A stretch of DNA of 64,000 nt from Acanthosepion pharaonis (GCA_903632075.3 CAHIKZ030000247.1:48501-112500); one strand, 5' to 3'; shown: positions 10,886-21,550, numbered from the stretch's first letter. The notes: generated by a model not told the origin, from the sequence alone. Program-made: numbers and translations.

Positions 10886-11989
10886 TGTTGAGTGTTTCCG
10901 CGTGCGTGTATTGAAATAAGGACAAACACATACGCAGGGAAAAATACTGGTATATTCGAAGAGGTATTTACACCAGAGAGATTAGTAGTCAAACGAACGC
11001 AGGTTAGTCAGTAACAATCAGAAAGAGTATAAAGTCCAACTGTATCTTCCGGTAGAGAGACGGAAGTGTGATGGTCACCTGATCTTCCCAGAACTCTATA
11101 GAACTGTCCTATTAGTAGTAGAGATCAGTCCATTCTGATGAGAAGATGGGTGCGCCCCAACAGCTTATATGTGCGTGCCTCTGTGTCTGCAAGTGTATTT
11201 GTGTGTTCGCGCGCGTCTGTGTGTGCATGCCTTTTATCATTTACTTTGTTTCCCAGGAACGTATCATTTAGCGAATGTCATTGACTGTTAAACATGTACC
11301 AGTCACGATTCTAAAGAACCAATTCACTCATTACAAATGTTTATAATTCACATCCTTCAAAAGGCATAATTGCTTTCCGTTCTGTCGATTTTTGTAATTT
11401 TATGAAGTCTCTATTTCTTGGGATTAGAATTTGACGCGTTTTTGAAATCCTTACATTATTTAGTATTGTTAAATTTATCGCTAACATTTTTGTCGAGATT
11501 TACAAACTCTAAGTTACGTTCAATTTCGCAAACCAATCGATGAAATTGGAATAATCTGATTTGTATGGAAGAATACTTTGACAAAAATCCTACTTCACAG
11601 TTTAATAATTTCTTTAATTTAATTTAATTTTATAGGTAATCAATATTTTTTAAGAAAATTTCTTTTCTTCCTTTTTTAAAACCGAAGAATAAATTCTTAG
11701 GATTTCTTACTCTTAGGCGTGTAACATACAACTGGCCATAGGTAAATATTTCTTTCTGGAGTCAAATTCTAACATTTTGAAGCGTTTAGCCTTGTGATTT
11801 GTTTATATTTCACACAAACGCAAAGCCAACTGGAAACTGGATTCTTGTATATATAAAAACTTGGAAAAGATATGAAAAAAACAACATTGCATTTTTATTA
11901 AATGATTATTTGTTATTTTAATCATTAAATTGTTTTTAAAATAGTGGGAGTATTTTGTATATTAAATAGTAAAACTTTATTTTTCCGAA
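10886..11989. other. Intronic DNA, nothing recognised
   Basis: A moderately GC-balanced block at 10930-11160 could be LTR-like or an unknown repeat. The rest is AT-rich. No exon-like splice pairs with conserved coding sequence were seen. Confidence 0.35.
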
Positions 11990-12170
11990 TAAATTAATGA
12001 AAATTTACTGTACTAAACTACGCACTCTAGTAAATCCAACTGTATTTTGTACCCCCTTGCTTGTTTTGTACTTATCCCCAAAATTTGGTTTCGATTGGTC
12101 AATGTATTTTAGAGGGTGTGACGGACAGGTCGACTAACTGAAGTCACAGAATTTTATATATAGATTAAAA
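11990..12170 (-). repeat. Inverted partner of the repeat at 8430-8640
   Basis: The reverse complement reads AATTCTGTGACTTCAGTTAG, CCGTCACACCC and AATTTTGGGGATAAGT, collinear with 8430-8640. Confidence 0.75.
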
Positions 12171-12926
12171 GTAAAAACAACAAAAGAAAACTAATATAAA
12201 ACAGCGAAAAAAAAAAAAAAAAAAGAAGAAAGTGTTCTTTTCCCTACATGTTTCTTAATTGCCATTGCATCTCAGGATCATAGCTCTCAGCAGATTTCTT
12301 TTCCATTAGTATTATTTCTTCGGATATATGGAATCGTTTTGTGGTGAGCCCAAGTGTAATAAATAAATAAAAGGTAAAAAAGAATTAAAATTATAGTGCC
12401 TAGAAATTTACCAAAATAAGAGAAGCTTTTTTTTTTCATAAGTTCCGCTATAAAAAAAAAAGAAAAAAAAAAAAAGAAAGGAACGCCAGAAAATAAATAA
12501 AAAAAAATTTGGCCAGTTAAAAGAACAGAGAGATTTTTGATGTTAGCAAGTTTCGTGCCCAGTAATCTGGAGCCGTTCTTAAGTGTATATAAAGTGTAAG
12601 CAGACAGATAGCAAGAGAGAAAGTCTGACTCATAAACTATCAACTAATCAGCCGAACGAACTTTCGCTAACCCGAATTACAAAGGACTCGAAGTCAAATA
12701 AATAAACATATTATTTGCTTGTACCTTTGATTCTGTGCGTTTATTCCGAAGTTTCCGAGAAATATTGCTACCCCCCGCCCGGTGCTTTTCAGTTTCCCAT
12801 TACCTTCTCAAGATTTTGAATTCAGAGTCGTTCTTCTAAACAAACAGAGAGATAATACAATTATCTTTAATTTTGAAAAGAATCATTAACATATCTAAAT
12901 ATCGTTCAGACGTTCAAATCCTTTTA

Positions 12927-12957
<31 letters not shown>
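12171..12957. other. AT-rich intronic DNA, no gene
   Basis: Contains several A-runs and a short (TA)n at 12930-12959. The 118-codon minus ORF at 12287-12643 is Phe-rich because of the A-runs and is not supported as coding. Confidence 0.4.
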
Positions 12958-12962
<5 letters not shown>

Positions 12963-13141
12963 AATTTGCAAATTAAAAAATAATAATGTTTTTTATGAAA
13001 GTATTTATTTATTTATATACACATACAAGAAAATAATAAAGTTTTTTATGAAAGTATTTATGAAAGTATTTATTTATTTATGAAAGTATTTATTTATTTA
13101 TATACACATACAAGAAAAGTAAAAACAACAATCGGATTCCC

Positions 13142-13711
13142 ATGGTTTTTAACCACAATCAATATTCCCACACACTTATTCACAATTTAAAAAAGGATTA
13201 CAAGAACCTCCAATTCGACAAAAAGATCATTTTCGATAAACCACCCATAAATGCAAAGAAACAAACACCTAACCTATCAGCTATCCTCACCTCCGCCAAA
13301 TATCTAAACAATACAAACCAATCAGGAAATTACAAATGTAACAAACCTAGTTGCTTAGTTTGCAAACACTTAATAATAGATAATGTATTTTCTGTACCCA
13401 ACATCAATATCAAGATACACCCACCTCACCTCACCTGTGATAGCCATAACGTAATCTACTATTTATTCTGCACCTTATGTCCTAATAGTAGATATATTAG
13501 TGAATCTGGAAATAATTTTAGATTTCGCTTCAACAATCATAAACGAACCATACGTCAAAACAATCCTTATTTCCCCATAGCTGAACACTTTAATCAATCA
13601 GGACACTCGTTAGAAAGCTGTAAATGTTTATTGATAGATTTCGATTTCAGTTCCACATACACAGGCAGAAAAAAAAGAAAAATACTGGATTTTAAAATTA
13701 AATACATATAA
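13142..13711 (+). CDS. PLE C-terminal GIY-YIG endonuclease fragment (189 codons, open)
   Basis: The frame is free of stops for 189 codons. It shows the linker that precedes the nuclease in PLEs (IFDKPPINAKKQTPNLSAIL), a Cys pair block CNKPSCLVCKH, and then the nuclease region NVIYYLFCTLCPNSRYISES with RFRFNNHKR and a downstream AEHFNQSGHSLE. In active enzymes the signature is GIY/VIY ... YIG. Here the YIG glycine is serine (YIS), which should impair activity. PLE endonucleases nick target DNA to prime reverse transcription. There is no RT upstream, so the ATG at 13142 is internal to the original polyprotein. Confidence 0.85.
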   Translation: MVFNHNQYSHTLIHNLKKDYKNLQFDKKIIFDKPPINAKKQTPNLSAILTSAKYLNNTNQSGNYKCNKPSCLVCKHLIIDNVFSVPNINIKIHPPHLTCDSHNVIYYLFCTLCPNSRYISESGNNFRFRFNNHKRTIRQNNPYFPIAEHFNQSGHSLESCKCLLIDFDFSSTYTGRKKRKILDFKIKYI

Positions 13712-13904
13712 ACTAGGTTTAAATAAAGACTTGGGTATTTTAAATCTTTATAAATATTTCAATAGTTAAAAATTTTTTTAGATATAGTTAAATTTTTTTT
13801 TATTTTCTTAAACAACATATTTACGTTAAGAATATTCGAACACAGTGGCGTTCCATATCACGTGACGTCCGCATCTCGCGACAGACGCTACTTGTAAATA
13901 AACA

Positions 13905-13950
13905 GTTATTTCTGAAGAAAGATTGAGGTCAATCTGAAATATCAAATATA
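13905..13950 (+). ncRNA. Hammerhead-like motif at PLE 3' end (degenerate)
   Basis: CTGAAGA at 13912-13918 is followed by one extra A, a 6-bp stem AGATTG/CAATCT with loop AGGT, GAAA at 13936-13939, a self-complementary AUAU and then C. Flanks TATTT/AAATA can form a 5-bp stem I. All core parts are in hammerhead order, but the inserted A and the very short stem III make self-cleavage uncertain; palindromic stem III versions are thought to act as dimers. Confidence 0.5.
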
Positions 13951-14029
13951 TATAAATAAATGAATACTTTCATAAAAAAACATTATTATTTTTTTAATTT
14001 GCAACTTTTTCTATATATACATATTAAGA

Positions 14030-14330
14030 AAGTTTTTCACACTTGGTCTATAACTCGGCAAAGAGTCATTAACATACACAATATTGTTCGTAAGGTGAAA
14101 TTTCTCATTTATACATATTTTTTTTATTGTTAATACAAGTTTTACTTGATCCGTACTGCAGCCTTCGTCAGGTGTTGTCTGGAATGAATACGAAACCTTT
14201 CCAGAAAACCTCGACATAATTTGTTCAGTGAAATATCCACAAGATTGGCCTAATTTATTATCCAAATAATATTGCTTCATTTTAGCGATCGACTTGTCAT
14301 TTGTTACCAATTAAGAAGTTGTCATAAACT
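14030..14330 (-). repeat. Unclassified repeat with CCTGACGAAGGCTGC motif
   Basis: On the minus strand CACCTGACGAAGGCTGCAG starts like the hammerhead-like family, but no GAAA box follows a stem. The 99-codon minus ORF matched nothing I know and is probably not a gene. Confidence 0.35.
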
Positions 14331-14949
14331 ATTTTGTGTTTAGCAGTTATTTTAAATTAAAAAGATAAGACAAGGGAAATAACTCAAAGACAAAATTTCA
14401 ATAATTATGTCCCTTGGTTAATATGGTGGATATTTTTTCTTCGATAAAGGCGAGAATACTTGTCTCAGTTTGATTTCTAATTTGGGTGCATTTATAACAT
14501 TGTGAAGAAAAGCTGAATATGTCTCCTCAAACTAATTCCATGCAACTTGGGTACAATGACAGGATATTGCTTACGAATAGACCCCCTCCATTACGCTCCC
14601 AAATTATTCGATTGGAGTCGTGTCAGGCGAAGGTGGACGCCACATCATTCTTCGGCAGTCTCCAGAATGCTCGTCAATCCAAATCTGGGAGACTTAGGCC
14701 CGATGACATCTTGAGTCCATGAATAGATGCAAATATTCTCGTAGCAGTGCAACCCATTGGTCTCCAGTTATTAATTTGTTCAGTCAGTTCAGTAGACCCA
14801 ATTCAAACTAAGGGTCAAATAATCACTCCATTGTAGACACGGCCTACGTAGAGCTTTTGATAACTGGGATCCATGGGGGTCAAGGGGTCTATTCCACTTA
14901 TTCTGATTTTTAAATCTCGTTTTGAAGGGTGCCCTGCATGCCACATATT

Positions 14950-15190
14950 ATTTGTTATTTAATCCCCCCCCCCCAACGAAGTCGCGTTGTGACACAGGGT
15001 CGGTTTAATATGGGGATCACTAGCGCGTACACCCAGGCTAGAAACAAAAAATTCCCAGATGTCCCGCAATCTCTGGTGCAACGAGAGGGCGCGGCCTCGG
15101 GCAGCTGTATAATCTTTCTCAGTTACGACTCTTTTCTTCAACGGGGCCTCCTCTGTGCGCACTCTGCCCCCAAAACAGAGTCGCAACTGA
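14950..15190 (-). mobile_element. Short GC-rich SINE-like element
   Basis: On the minus strand it contains CCCATATTAAACCGACCCTG, then TGTCACAACGCGACTTCG and a G run, matching the tail of the copies at 24691-24823 and 35954-36112. The surrounding DNA is much more AT-rich. Confidence 0.6.
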
Positions 15191-15194
15191 GAGA

Positions 15195-15600
15195 TGATAA
15201 ATAAACGTGTTACAAATTACTTTAAAAAATCAGTTATTGCTCTTGACCAGCGACAAGGGAACATGGCCATGTCGAAGCAGCTTGTTCGGTGTTGTCTGCT
15301 TTATTACATTAGTTCCAGATGTTCAGGTCGGGAGATCCGTCCCTTTTGTGATGAACCCCGTAGTAGATGGCCACAGGTTCTGAATAATGAAACCCTGAAG
15401 GTAGTCGTAGAGAGGACAACAACCAAACCAGTGATGGGCTTGCTGAACGCTTCCAAGTTTATGATGAAACTGTCAGACTTCAGCTGCACTGCATAGGAAA
15501 GGCGTACAAGTTAAGCAAATGGGTATCCCACACACTCGGATGCCAATGTCGGAGTTATCTCCTCCTAAATTCTGAAACCATCACTTGTTGGAGCTATCCT
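15195..15600 (+). pseudogene. Mariner transposase N-terminal relic
   Basis: The reading QLVRCCLLYYI, then DEPRSRWPQVLNNETLKVVV and, after a frame change, ERFQVYDETVRLQLHCIGKA and LSKWV resembles the two helix-turn-helix units and linker (GRPQVLNNETLK..VE..., LHxIGK..KLxKWVPH) of mariner-type transposases. There is an internal deletion and at least one frameshift, and no catalytic D is present. The C-terminal part may be the fragment at 18740-19170, in the same orientation. Confidence 0.7.
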
Positions 15601-15849
15601 TAAACTACATATATACTTGAGAAAACCCTTTATCTTTCAATTTTGTTCTCAGACCCACAGCAATGTAATTCTGTAGAGAAGTCGCGCTTTCTCCCTTTTG
15701 GGGAAAGCGCTATGAAACATTACACACACAGTTAAATTCATTCACGCATTTCTTGGAACACAAACTGTACACAATTTGTTACACATATGCATTATTGTTT
15801 TTGTAATTTGTATTCATTTGTTTGTTAATACATATATAATTTTATGGTT

Positions 15850-15906
15850 CCATTATAATAATTTATTTCACCAGAGCCCTTTTAAAGGACTCCGGATCAT
15901 CAGATA
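15850..15906 (-). ncRNA. Hammerhead-like motif with long stem II
   Basis: On the minus strand CTGATGA (complement of 15897-15903) is followed by one mismatched U, a stem of about 11 bp (CCGGAGTCC paired with GGGCTCTGG) and GAAA (complement of 15866-15869), then an AUA/UAU mini-stem. The copy at 42253-42305 has the same architecture. Stem I is only about 3 bp, so activity is doubtful. Confidence 0.5.
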
Positions 15907-16136
15907 GCACTTCCAAAAATGAAACGAAAAATGAAAATTGATGGGTAGTGTAAGTTTTTGCAATTTGACAGAGGGTGTAATATGAGTAGTTAGAGAGACA
16001 TGGTAGAGTTTAGGGAGGGTTTAATTTAATATCTCTCTCAATCATACTAACTATTGGGGGAGGAGGAGTGACCAGACTTTGACCTATATAAACGGTTAGC
16101 TTAACGGAAGTGATATATTGAAATGGGAGAGAAAAG

Positions 16137-16191
16137 ATAAAAAAAAAAAAAAAAAAGAAAGAAGAGGGAGAGTGAAGTAAAGAGAAAGAGG

Positions 16192-16247
<56 letters not shown>
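16137..16247. repeat. A-rich, GA-rich and (TA)n tract
   Basis: An A17-like run, a purine-rich stretch and about 52 bp of TA. From 16248 to 17017 nothing else is recognised. Confidence 0.9.
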
Positions 16248-16248
<1 letters not shown>

Positions 16249-17328
16249 TCTTGGTTATTTTCTTTTACATTTCTTTGGTTGGACCCATCTTAGGCTTGCC
16301 ATGTTTGTAGTGGATTTTATTTCAGAAGACCATACGTGTTCATTTCATAGCAAAATTTAATTAGAAAGATTTAGAGTTGTGAATCACTGTGTGTGAAAAT
16401 GAGAAAGTGCTTTATAATATAATTGTGTCTTTGGCGAAATTAAATAATTTGATTTATGTAAATTGTGTATTAATGCAATTGACGTGTTTTACTGGGTTGT
16501 CTTTCTTTGATTAGTTATCGACTTTAGTTTGCTTGTGTTATAAAAGTAGTTTGCTTATTTTGTAAGCATACTGTAAACTGTTTTGATGTTAAAAAGGATT
16601 TTAACGTTTAGTCTGAATATGAAAATAACAACACGAACGGTATAGCTTCGGTCTGAAACTTCCCATCTTCCCTTTTGGTTGTTGAAATAAAGTGTCGTTT
16701 ATATACAAAACATGTGTCACGTGGTAGGATCCAGATTAGTTGGCGCAAACGTATTTTCGCTCAGGCTAAAAATAGGGTCGTACATTCCGAATGTTGATGT
16801 AATTTATATATTTTTTTAACCAATCAGAATGCATTGTTGTACGATTTAGTTTGGAGCCTGATTTTTTTGTGTTTTACAAACAATGTAGGATCTTGATCTT
16901 ACAACACTCCCAAGCATGCCAGACATTGATTGTCATCAAGGGGACCCTGTGACTCATACATACTACAAAACCATCTCTACACCCATGCAAGATCATGCTC
17001 TATATCTGATGAACTAGTCCATTGGTTCTCAACCGAGGTCCATATGAATCATGGGGGTCCATGTAACATTACTGGGGGTCCTCACAAAAATTAGCAAACT
17101 GGGGATCTACAGTAATTATTTTAGTGGCCCATAGAGCAATTCCACTTCGGTTCGGTTGTTACAACTGAGAATTGGAATTTCTACAGTAATCGACGCCATA
17201 TTAAGATACTAAACAACTCTAAAACTAGCAGAAAACGAAATCAAGCAATGTAAATGAGCGTCCCTTTTAATCTACCGGATGTTTTGATTGTAAAAGTTGA
17301 ATAAAAACTGAGGATATATAAAGGAAGG

Positions 17329-17364
<36 letters not shown>

Positions 17365-17379
17365 TATATATATACATAT

Positions 17380-17740
17380 TTATTGAAGACATTTTTTATG
17401 TTTAACGTTCTTTTTATAGATACAAGTATTTAAGTAAATGCTCTGTTTATAATAAACAGTATTAAATAACATTTACTGGCCTGAATGTCCGAGAAATTTT
17501 CATTGAAAATATTCGTCCTTTGACAGGATTCGAACCTGCATCCTATACGGAAACGTCATATACGCTGACGTGCCTTGACCGAATATTTTCTATGAAAATT
17601 TCTCGGACATTGAGGCCGGTAAATGTTATTTAATACTGTTTATTATAAACAGAGCATTTACTTAAATACTTGTATCTATAAAAAGAACGTTAAACATAAA
17701 AATGTCTTTAATAAATAAATTGTCGGATTTTGTCCATTTC

Positions 17741-17745
<5 letters not shown>
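17380..17745. repeat. tRNA-like SINE with inverted duplicated tail
   Basis: The central minus-strand part (about 17516-17580) reads GGTCAAGGCACGTCAGCGT, then GCAGGTTCGAATCCTGTCA with a B box. The body GAAAATTTCTCGGACATTNA, GTAAATGTTATTTAATACTG and CATTTACTTAAATACTTG is present on both sides in opposite orientation. So one tRNA-like head is flanked by two inverted tails, forming a foldback of about 130-160 bp arms. Confidence 0.75.
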
Positions 17746-17787
<42 letters not shown>

Positions 17788-18039
17788 GAAAATTATATAA
17801 AGATTATACTTTTTTATATAAATTCAATTAATGTATTTATAATAAATGTTAATATTAATTTTAAATATTAATAACATAAAATATTAATATATTATTATAA
17901 ATTAATTAATATAGACTCTACCTTGTAAAAAGGGACGATCTTCGACTATCATTGTCATTGCTGGAGCCAATTATTAAAAAAAAAAAAAAACTCGCAGAGA
18001 AGTTATCTCATTAAATGTTATACTGTGGCAAACGAATTT

Positions 18040-18440
18040 TTTTTTTCTTCCACCGAATGAATTCGAATCTTGGTCGTCACTTGTTATGGTCCGATTCCTT
18101 GTACCATGGTGATAGTCCAAGGTAGAACCAATAAAGAAGAACGAGAACACAGGCATGGAATAACACAGATATATTACAAATTGGAATATATACAGAGAAG
18201 TAGAAGTATTAGTATGAACAATCAGGTTTAGTAGAGAGAACAATGTAGTCTCGACCAGTATCACTATTCCAATGTCTTGCAGTAATTGTCTGAACGCGAC
18301 TCTGTTTCGGACTGCCCCTGACTCGACTCTTGACTCGACTCGAACTACTGACTTGAACTACTGACTTGAACTGTTGCCTACTCCTGAAGCGCAATATTTA
18401 TTAAGTATGGAATAGTACATTATTATTATTATGGGTAAGA
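18040..18440. other. LTR-like block (weak)
   Basis: A mid-GC segment with repeated GACTCGACT and ACTACTGACTTGA motifs and CAATAAAGAAGAACG near one end, like LTRs of molluscan retrotransposons. No partner LTR, primer site or target duplication was found. Confidence 0.25.
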
Positions 18441-18739
18441 TCCCATAACATTAAATCTGCATTTTTAAAAAAAAATATTAATTACATATTTTAAAATGTT
18501 TTATATTCTGAGTTATTTTACATAAATTTTTGTCCCATAGAATTTAGTTGTCAAATACACTTTTAATTTAATTAGTTCTACTTCAAAATAAAGCCTATAC
18601 AATTACTATTTCTATAATAAAATTCCTAAACTATTAGTAAAAAATAAAAAAAGCTTTTTTTCATCGAATTCTTATGGGACCCACGAAAAAAAAAGTGGTC
18701 GGGAGGTAAAAAAAAAAAAAAAGTTGAGAACCACTGGAC

Positions 18740-19170
18740 AAGCAACAGTTAGAACGTGTGCAACAGGCACTGAAGCAGAAGGTGTCAGCATTGGTTAATC
18801 ACAAGTGTATACAGTTCTTCCATAACAATGCCAAGCCTTATGTGGTACCGGTGGCCGGGGATTTCATATGGTGACTTGGATGGAAGACACTGTGCCATCC
18901 ACCTTACTCCCTGGAACTTGCACCAACAGATTCCTCTTCCATTCCCTGGACAACCACCGTCGTGAGAAATCCTTTGCAAATGAGAGAGACTTGTGTAGAT
19001 AGTCACGGACTTTTTGCGTCCAAGATTTTTACCGCCAGGACATTGCAAGTTGACAAAATGTTCCGATGGGGATTACTTTGTCGATGAGGATTACTTTGAG
19101 GGCTAACAGTAAGTCAAATTTGCTGTATACCTTTTTGATTAATAAATCAAAAAACTGTGAGGACTTTTTT
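18740..19170 (+). pseudogene. Mariner transposase C-terminal relic
   Basis: Directly after the hAT-like end the reading is QLERVQQALKQKVSALVNHK, then FHNNAKPYV, a stop, and HPPYSLELAPTD. These match mariner QLxRVxxAL, HDNARPHV and HPPYSPDLAPSD. The second catalytic Asp (HDNARPHV) is Asn and the third region reads LEL, so catalysis is lost. It is probably the rest of the element begun at 15195. The intron continues to the acceptor at 19297. Confidence 0.75.
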
Positions 19171-19297
19171 TGTTACCTTGTATAATATTTCTAAACTAAT
19201 TACCATTTATGGTTAAACCATAAAACTACAATGTGGAAAATTTCCGTCATTCGTTGTTAAATATTATAAATTATAAATTCCAATTTTTATTTTGTAG

Positions 19298-19454
19298 ACA
19301 TTATTATGGCAAGGATATCATGGAAAGAGTTGAAGGACGCCGTTTGGTTTACCGGTTTTTAAGTCCTGCTTTGGAACGCTTACGCACGAAACAAGACCCG
19401 GATGTACCTCTCAGTGACACGCAGCGACTTCCAGAACTGATTCAATGTATTTGA
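19298..19454 (+). CDS. Last exon of the ETS factor gene, domain end and stop
   Basis: The acceptor TTTTGTAG ends at 19297; the first base completes AGA (Arg) of AMR. The translation continues HYYGKDIMERVEGRRLVYRF, the final helix and strand of the ETS fold, then a 29-residue tail LSPALERLRTKQDPDVPLSD..QCI and TGA at 19452-19454. ESE proteins read RYYYKREILERVDGRRLVYKF here; HYYGKD is a local difference, with His in place of the first Tyr. The joined domain is complete at the ETS length of about 85 residues. A possible poly(A) signal ATTAAA lies at 19715-19720, but the 3' end is unproven. Confidence 0.93.
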
Positions 19455-19737
19455 TGACTTTATAATTTTTTTTTTTTTTAATAATTTTTGTTCGGATGTT
19501 TTCGAAAATCGACCAAGGCTATTTCATTTAATCTGTTGCATATTGAAAAACTGTTGCAGCACTGATTCTAGTCAGACTAAATACAGTTGCAACAATATTT
19601 TATACATGCAAAAGGCGAGTGCAAGGAAATGGAAGACGATTTCAACCAGGCGATATTTTTGGTTTTTATATAACTGAGTAAAAGAGAGAAAACTCAAGAG
19701 TATGAATATAAAACATTAAATGTTAGGAATTAAGTGG

Positions 19738-20485
19738 GTGATACACATGTGTGTATGTGAGTGTGTGTTTGTGCGTGTGTGTTTGTGCGTGTGTGCATGC
19801 ATATGTGTGTGTGGGGGGTGATACACATGTGTGTATGTGAGTGTATGTTTGTGCGTGTGTGTTTGTGCGTGTGTGTATGCGTGTGTGTGGGGAGTGATAC
19901 ACATGTGTGTATGTGAGTGTATGTTTGTGCGTGTGTGTATGCGTGTGTGTGTATGTGTGTGTGTGGAGTGGGTGATACACATGTGTGTATGTGAGTGTGT
20001 GTTTGTGCGTGTGTGTTTGTGCGTGTGTGTGTATGCGTGTGTGTGTGGGGGTGATACACATGTGTGTATGTGGAGTGTATGTTTGTGCAGTGTGTTTGTG
20101 CGTGTGTGTATGCGTGTGTGTGTGGGGATACACATGTGTATGTGAGTGTATGTTTGTGCGTGTGTGTTTGTGCGTGTGTGTATGCGTGTGTGTGGGAGGT
20201 GATACACATGTGTGTATGTGAGTGTATGTTTGTGCGTGTGTGTTTGTGCGTGTGTGTATGCGTGTGTGTGTGGGGATACACATGCGTGTATGTGAGTGTA
20301 TGTTTGTGCGAGTGTGTTTGTGCGTGTGTGTATGCGTGTGTGTGGGAGGTGATACAGATGTGTGTATGTGAGTGTATGTTTGTGCGTGTGTGTTTGTGCG
20401 TGTGTGTATGCGTGTGTGTGGGGGTGATACACATGTGTGTATGTGAGTGTATGTTTGTGCGTATGTGTATGCGTGTGTGTGTATG

Positions 20486-20560
<75 letters not shown>
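19738..20560. repeat. GT-rich minisatellite, 60-80-bp units, then (GT)n and (GA)n
   Basis: About ten units begin GTGATACACATGTGTGTATG and continue with TTTGTGCGTGTGTG and TATGCGTGTGTG. Unit lengths vary by a few TG steps. The array ends in a pure GT run (about 20487-20538) and GA (20539-20561). The long His/Thr-rich and Val/Cys-rich ORFs on the two strands are artefacts of the repeat. Confidence 0.96.
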
Positions 20561-20939
20561 GTTCAGTTACTAAAGGGAAATATATCTCCATGTCCGGGTA
20601 TGTCCCTATTGACGTTGTCATTCCAGCTGGAAGGAAAAAAAAGACGTGAAAGAAAGACAGGAAGTGTCCTGTTTTATAGCAACTTGACAGCGCGACCTAA
20701 CAAAACTTTATGGGGATACCCTACAATGTTCTTTAGAAATATGAAATTTTATATAACTACATTAAGTAAAGAAATAAATGAGTAAAATAATAATATTTTA
20801 TGTAATAAAAAAAAATAATATTTTATGTAATAAAATAAGAAAATAAAAAAAACAGTTCAATCCTCTTTATGCTTACTTGATGATTGACAACTCTCAGTAT
20901 ATTATATACAGTCCCTTGAATATAACTGCTATACACTCA

Positions 20940-21135
20940 AGCCACTAATCTACTACTGGGCGGTATGCCACTAGCGTTTACCACTGGTGCTCCGCTGTCG
21001 GGCCGCTGGCGTGTTCGTCTCGGCAATATTACCACTGGCGGACTGTTAGAGGCCCACCGGTGGCACGCAGGTTATTGCCATCAGAGGACCGCAAGCGTTG
21101 CTATCGCGGCCCGCCACTAGTGGCTTGCCTGTAGG
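20940..21135. other. GC-rich island with CCACTRGYGG-type palindromes
   Basis: Within AT-rich DNA this block repeats CCACTAGCG, CCACTGGTG, CCACTGGCGG, CCACCGGTGG and CCACTAGTGG. No coding frame or known element was recognised. It may be a degraded GC-rich tandem repeat, MITE or regulatory island. Confidence 0.5.
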
Positions 21136-21550
21136 GTGAGTAAAACTGCATCTGATGTACTCTACACTCATTATTGTTAGGAAGAACGAAATACGCATCG
21201 TTGCATCAGTGAATGTGACTGGAGGTGAAAATTGAATTGGCTGTTCCTATTATAAAAGAAAAGAGACACATTTGTATAAATGTATAGCAAGGAAGCATGA
21301 GTTGTTCCCCTTGAGTTAATTCTTCCAGCTATAGAAGGGAATAACAGATGAATAGAGATTTATAAAAGATTTTTGCCTTTTAGAACACTTACCATAGGAC
21401 AAATTCAGTTATAGGTAAGATGTAAATTTTTCGTAGGTAATGATGTAACGGTTTATTATGATGGGTGCAATACTATAGGTGCAATTTAATGTCTAAAAGC
21501 AAAAGTGGGTAAATGTTTTTATATGAAAAAGATTTGTTGATGCATTTGTT

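Larger units (their letters stand above)
12958..14020 (+). mobile_element. PLE fragment bounded by inverted repeats
   Basis: The left end (AAATTTGCAAATTAAAAAAT, AATAATGTTTTTTATGAAAG) is the reverse complement of the right end at about 13945-14015. The left side additionally has a GAAAGTATTTATTTATTTAT duplication. Between them lie a GIY-YIG reading frame and a hammerhead-like motif, both expected parts of Penelope-like elements. The RT half is missing, so this is a 5'-truncated copy inside the ETS intron. Confidence 0.75.
17018..18738. mobile_element. hAT-like non-autonomous element (candidate)
   Basis: The left end CATTGGTTCTCAACC and right end GTTGAGAACCACTG are inverted and match the well-known hAT terminal motif CAGNGGTTCTCAACC. 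The 1.7-kb interior has no transposase; it holds microsatellites, a tRNA-like inverted repeat (17380-17745) and an LTR-like block (18040-18440). Candidate 8-bp flanks (AACTAGTC and GACAAGCA) match poorly. The right end directly abuts a mariner relic, consistent with insertion into it. Confidence 0.6.

Noticed and set aside
11130..11160. CTGATGA at 11135-11141
   Set aside because: No stem II followed by GAAA; isolated heptamer match.
12287..12643. 118-codon Phe/Tyr-rich ORF, possibly membrane-like
   Set aside because: Hydrophobicity comes from A-runs read on the minus strand.
14519..14722. Possible conserved peptide (67 codons)
   Set aside because: No recognised family, no splice logic in frame with the ETS gene.
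19716..20621. 301-codon minus-strand ORF (His/Thr-rich)
   Set aside because: It is a translation of a GT-rich minisatellite, and equally long frames exist on the other strand and in other frames.
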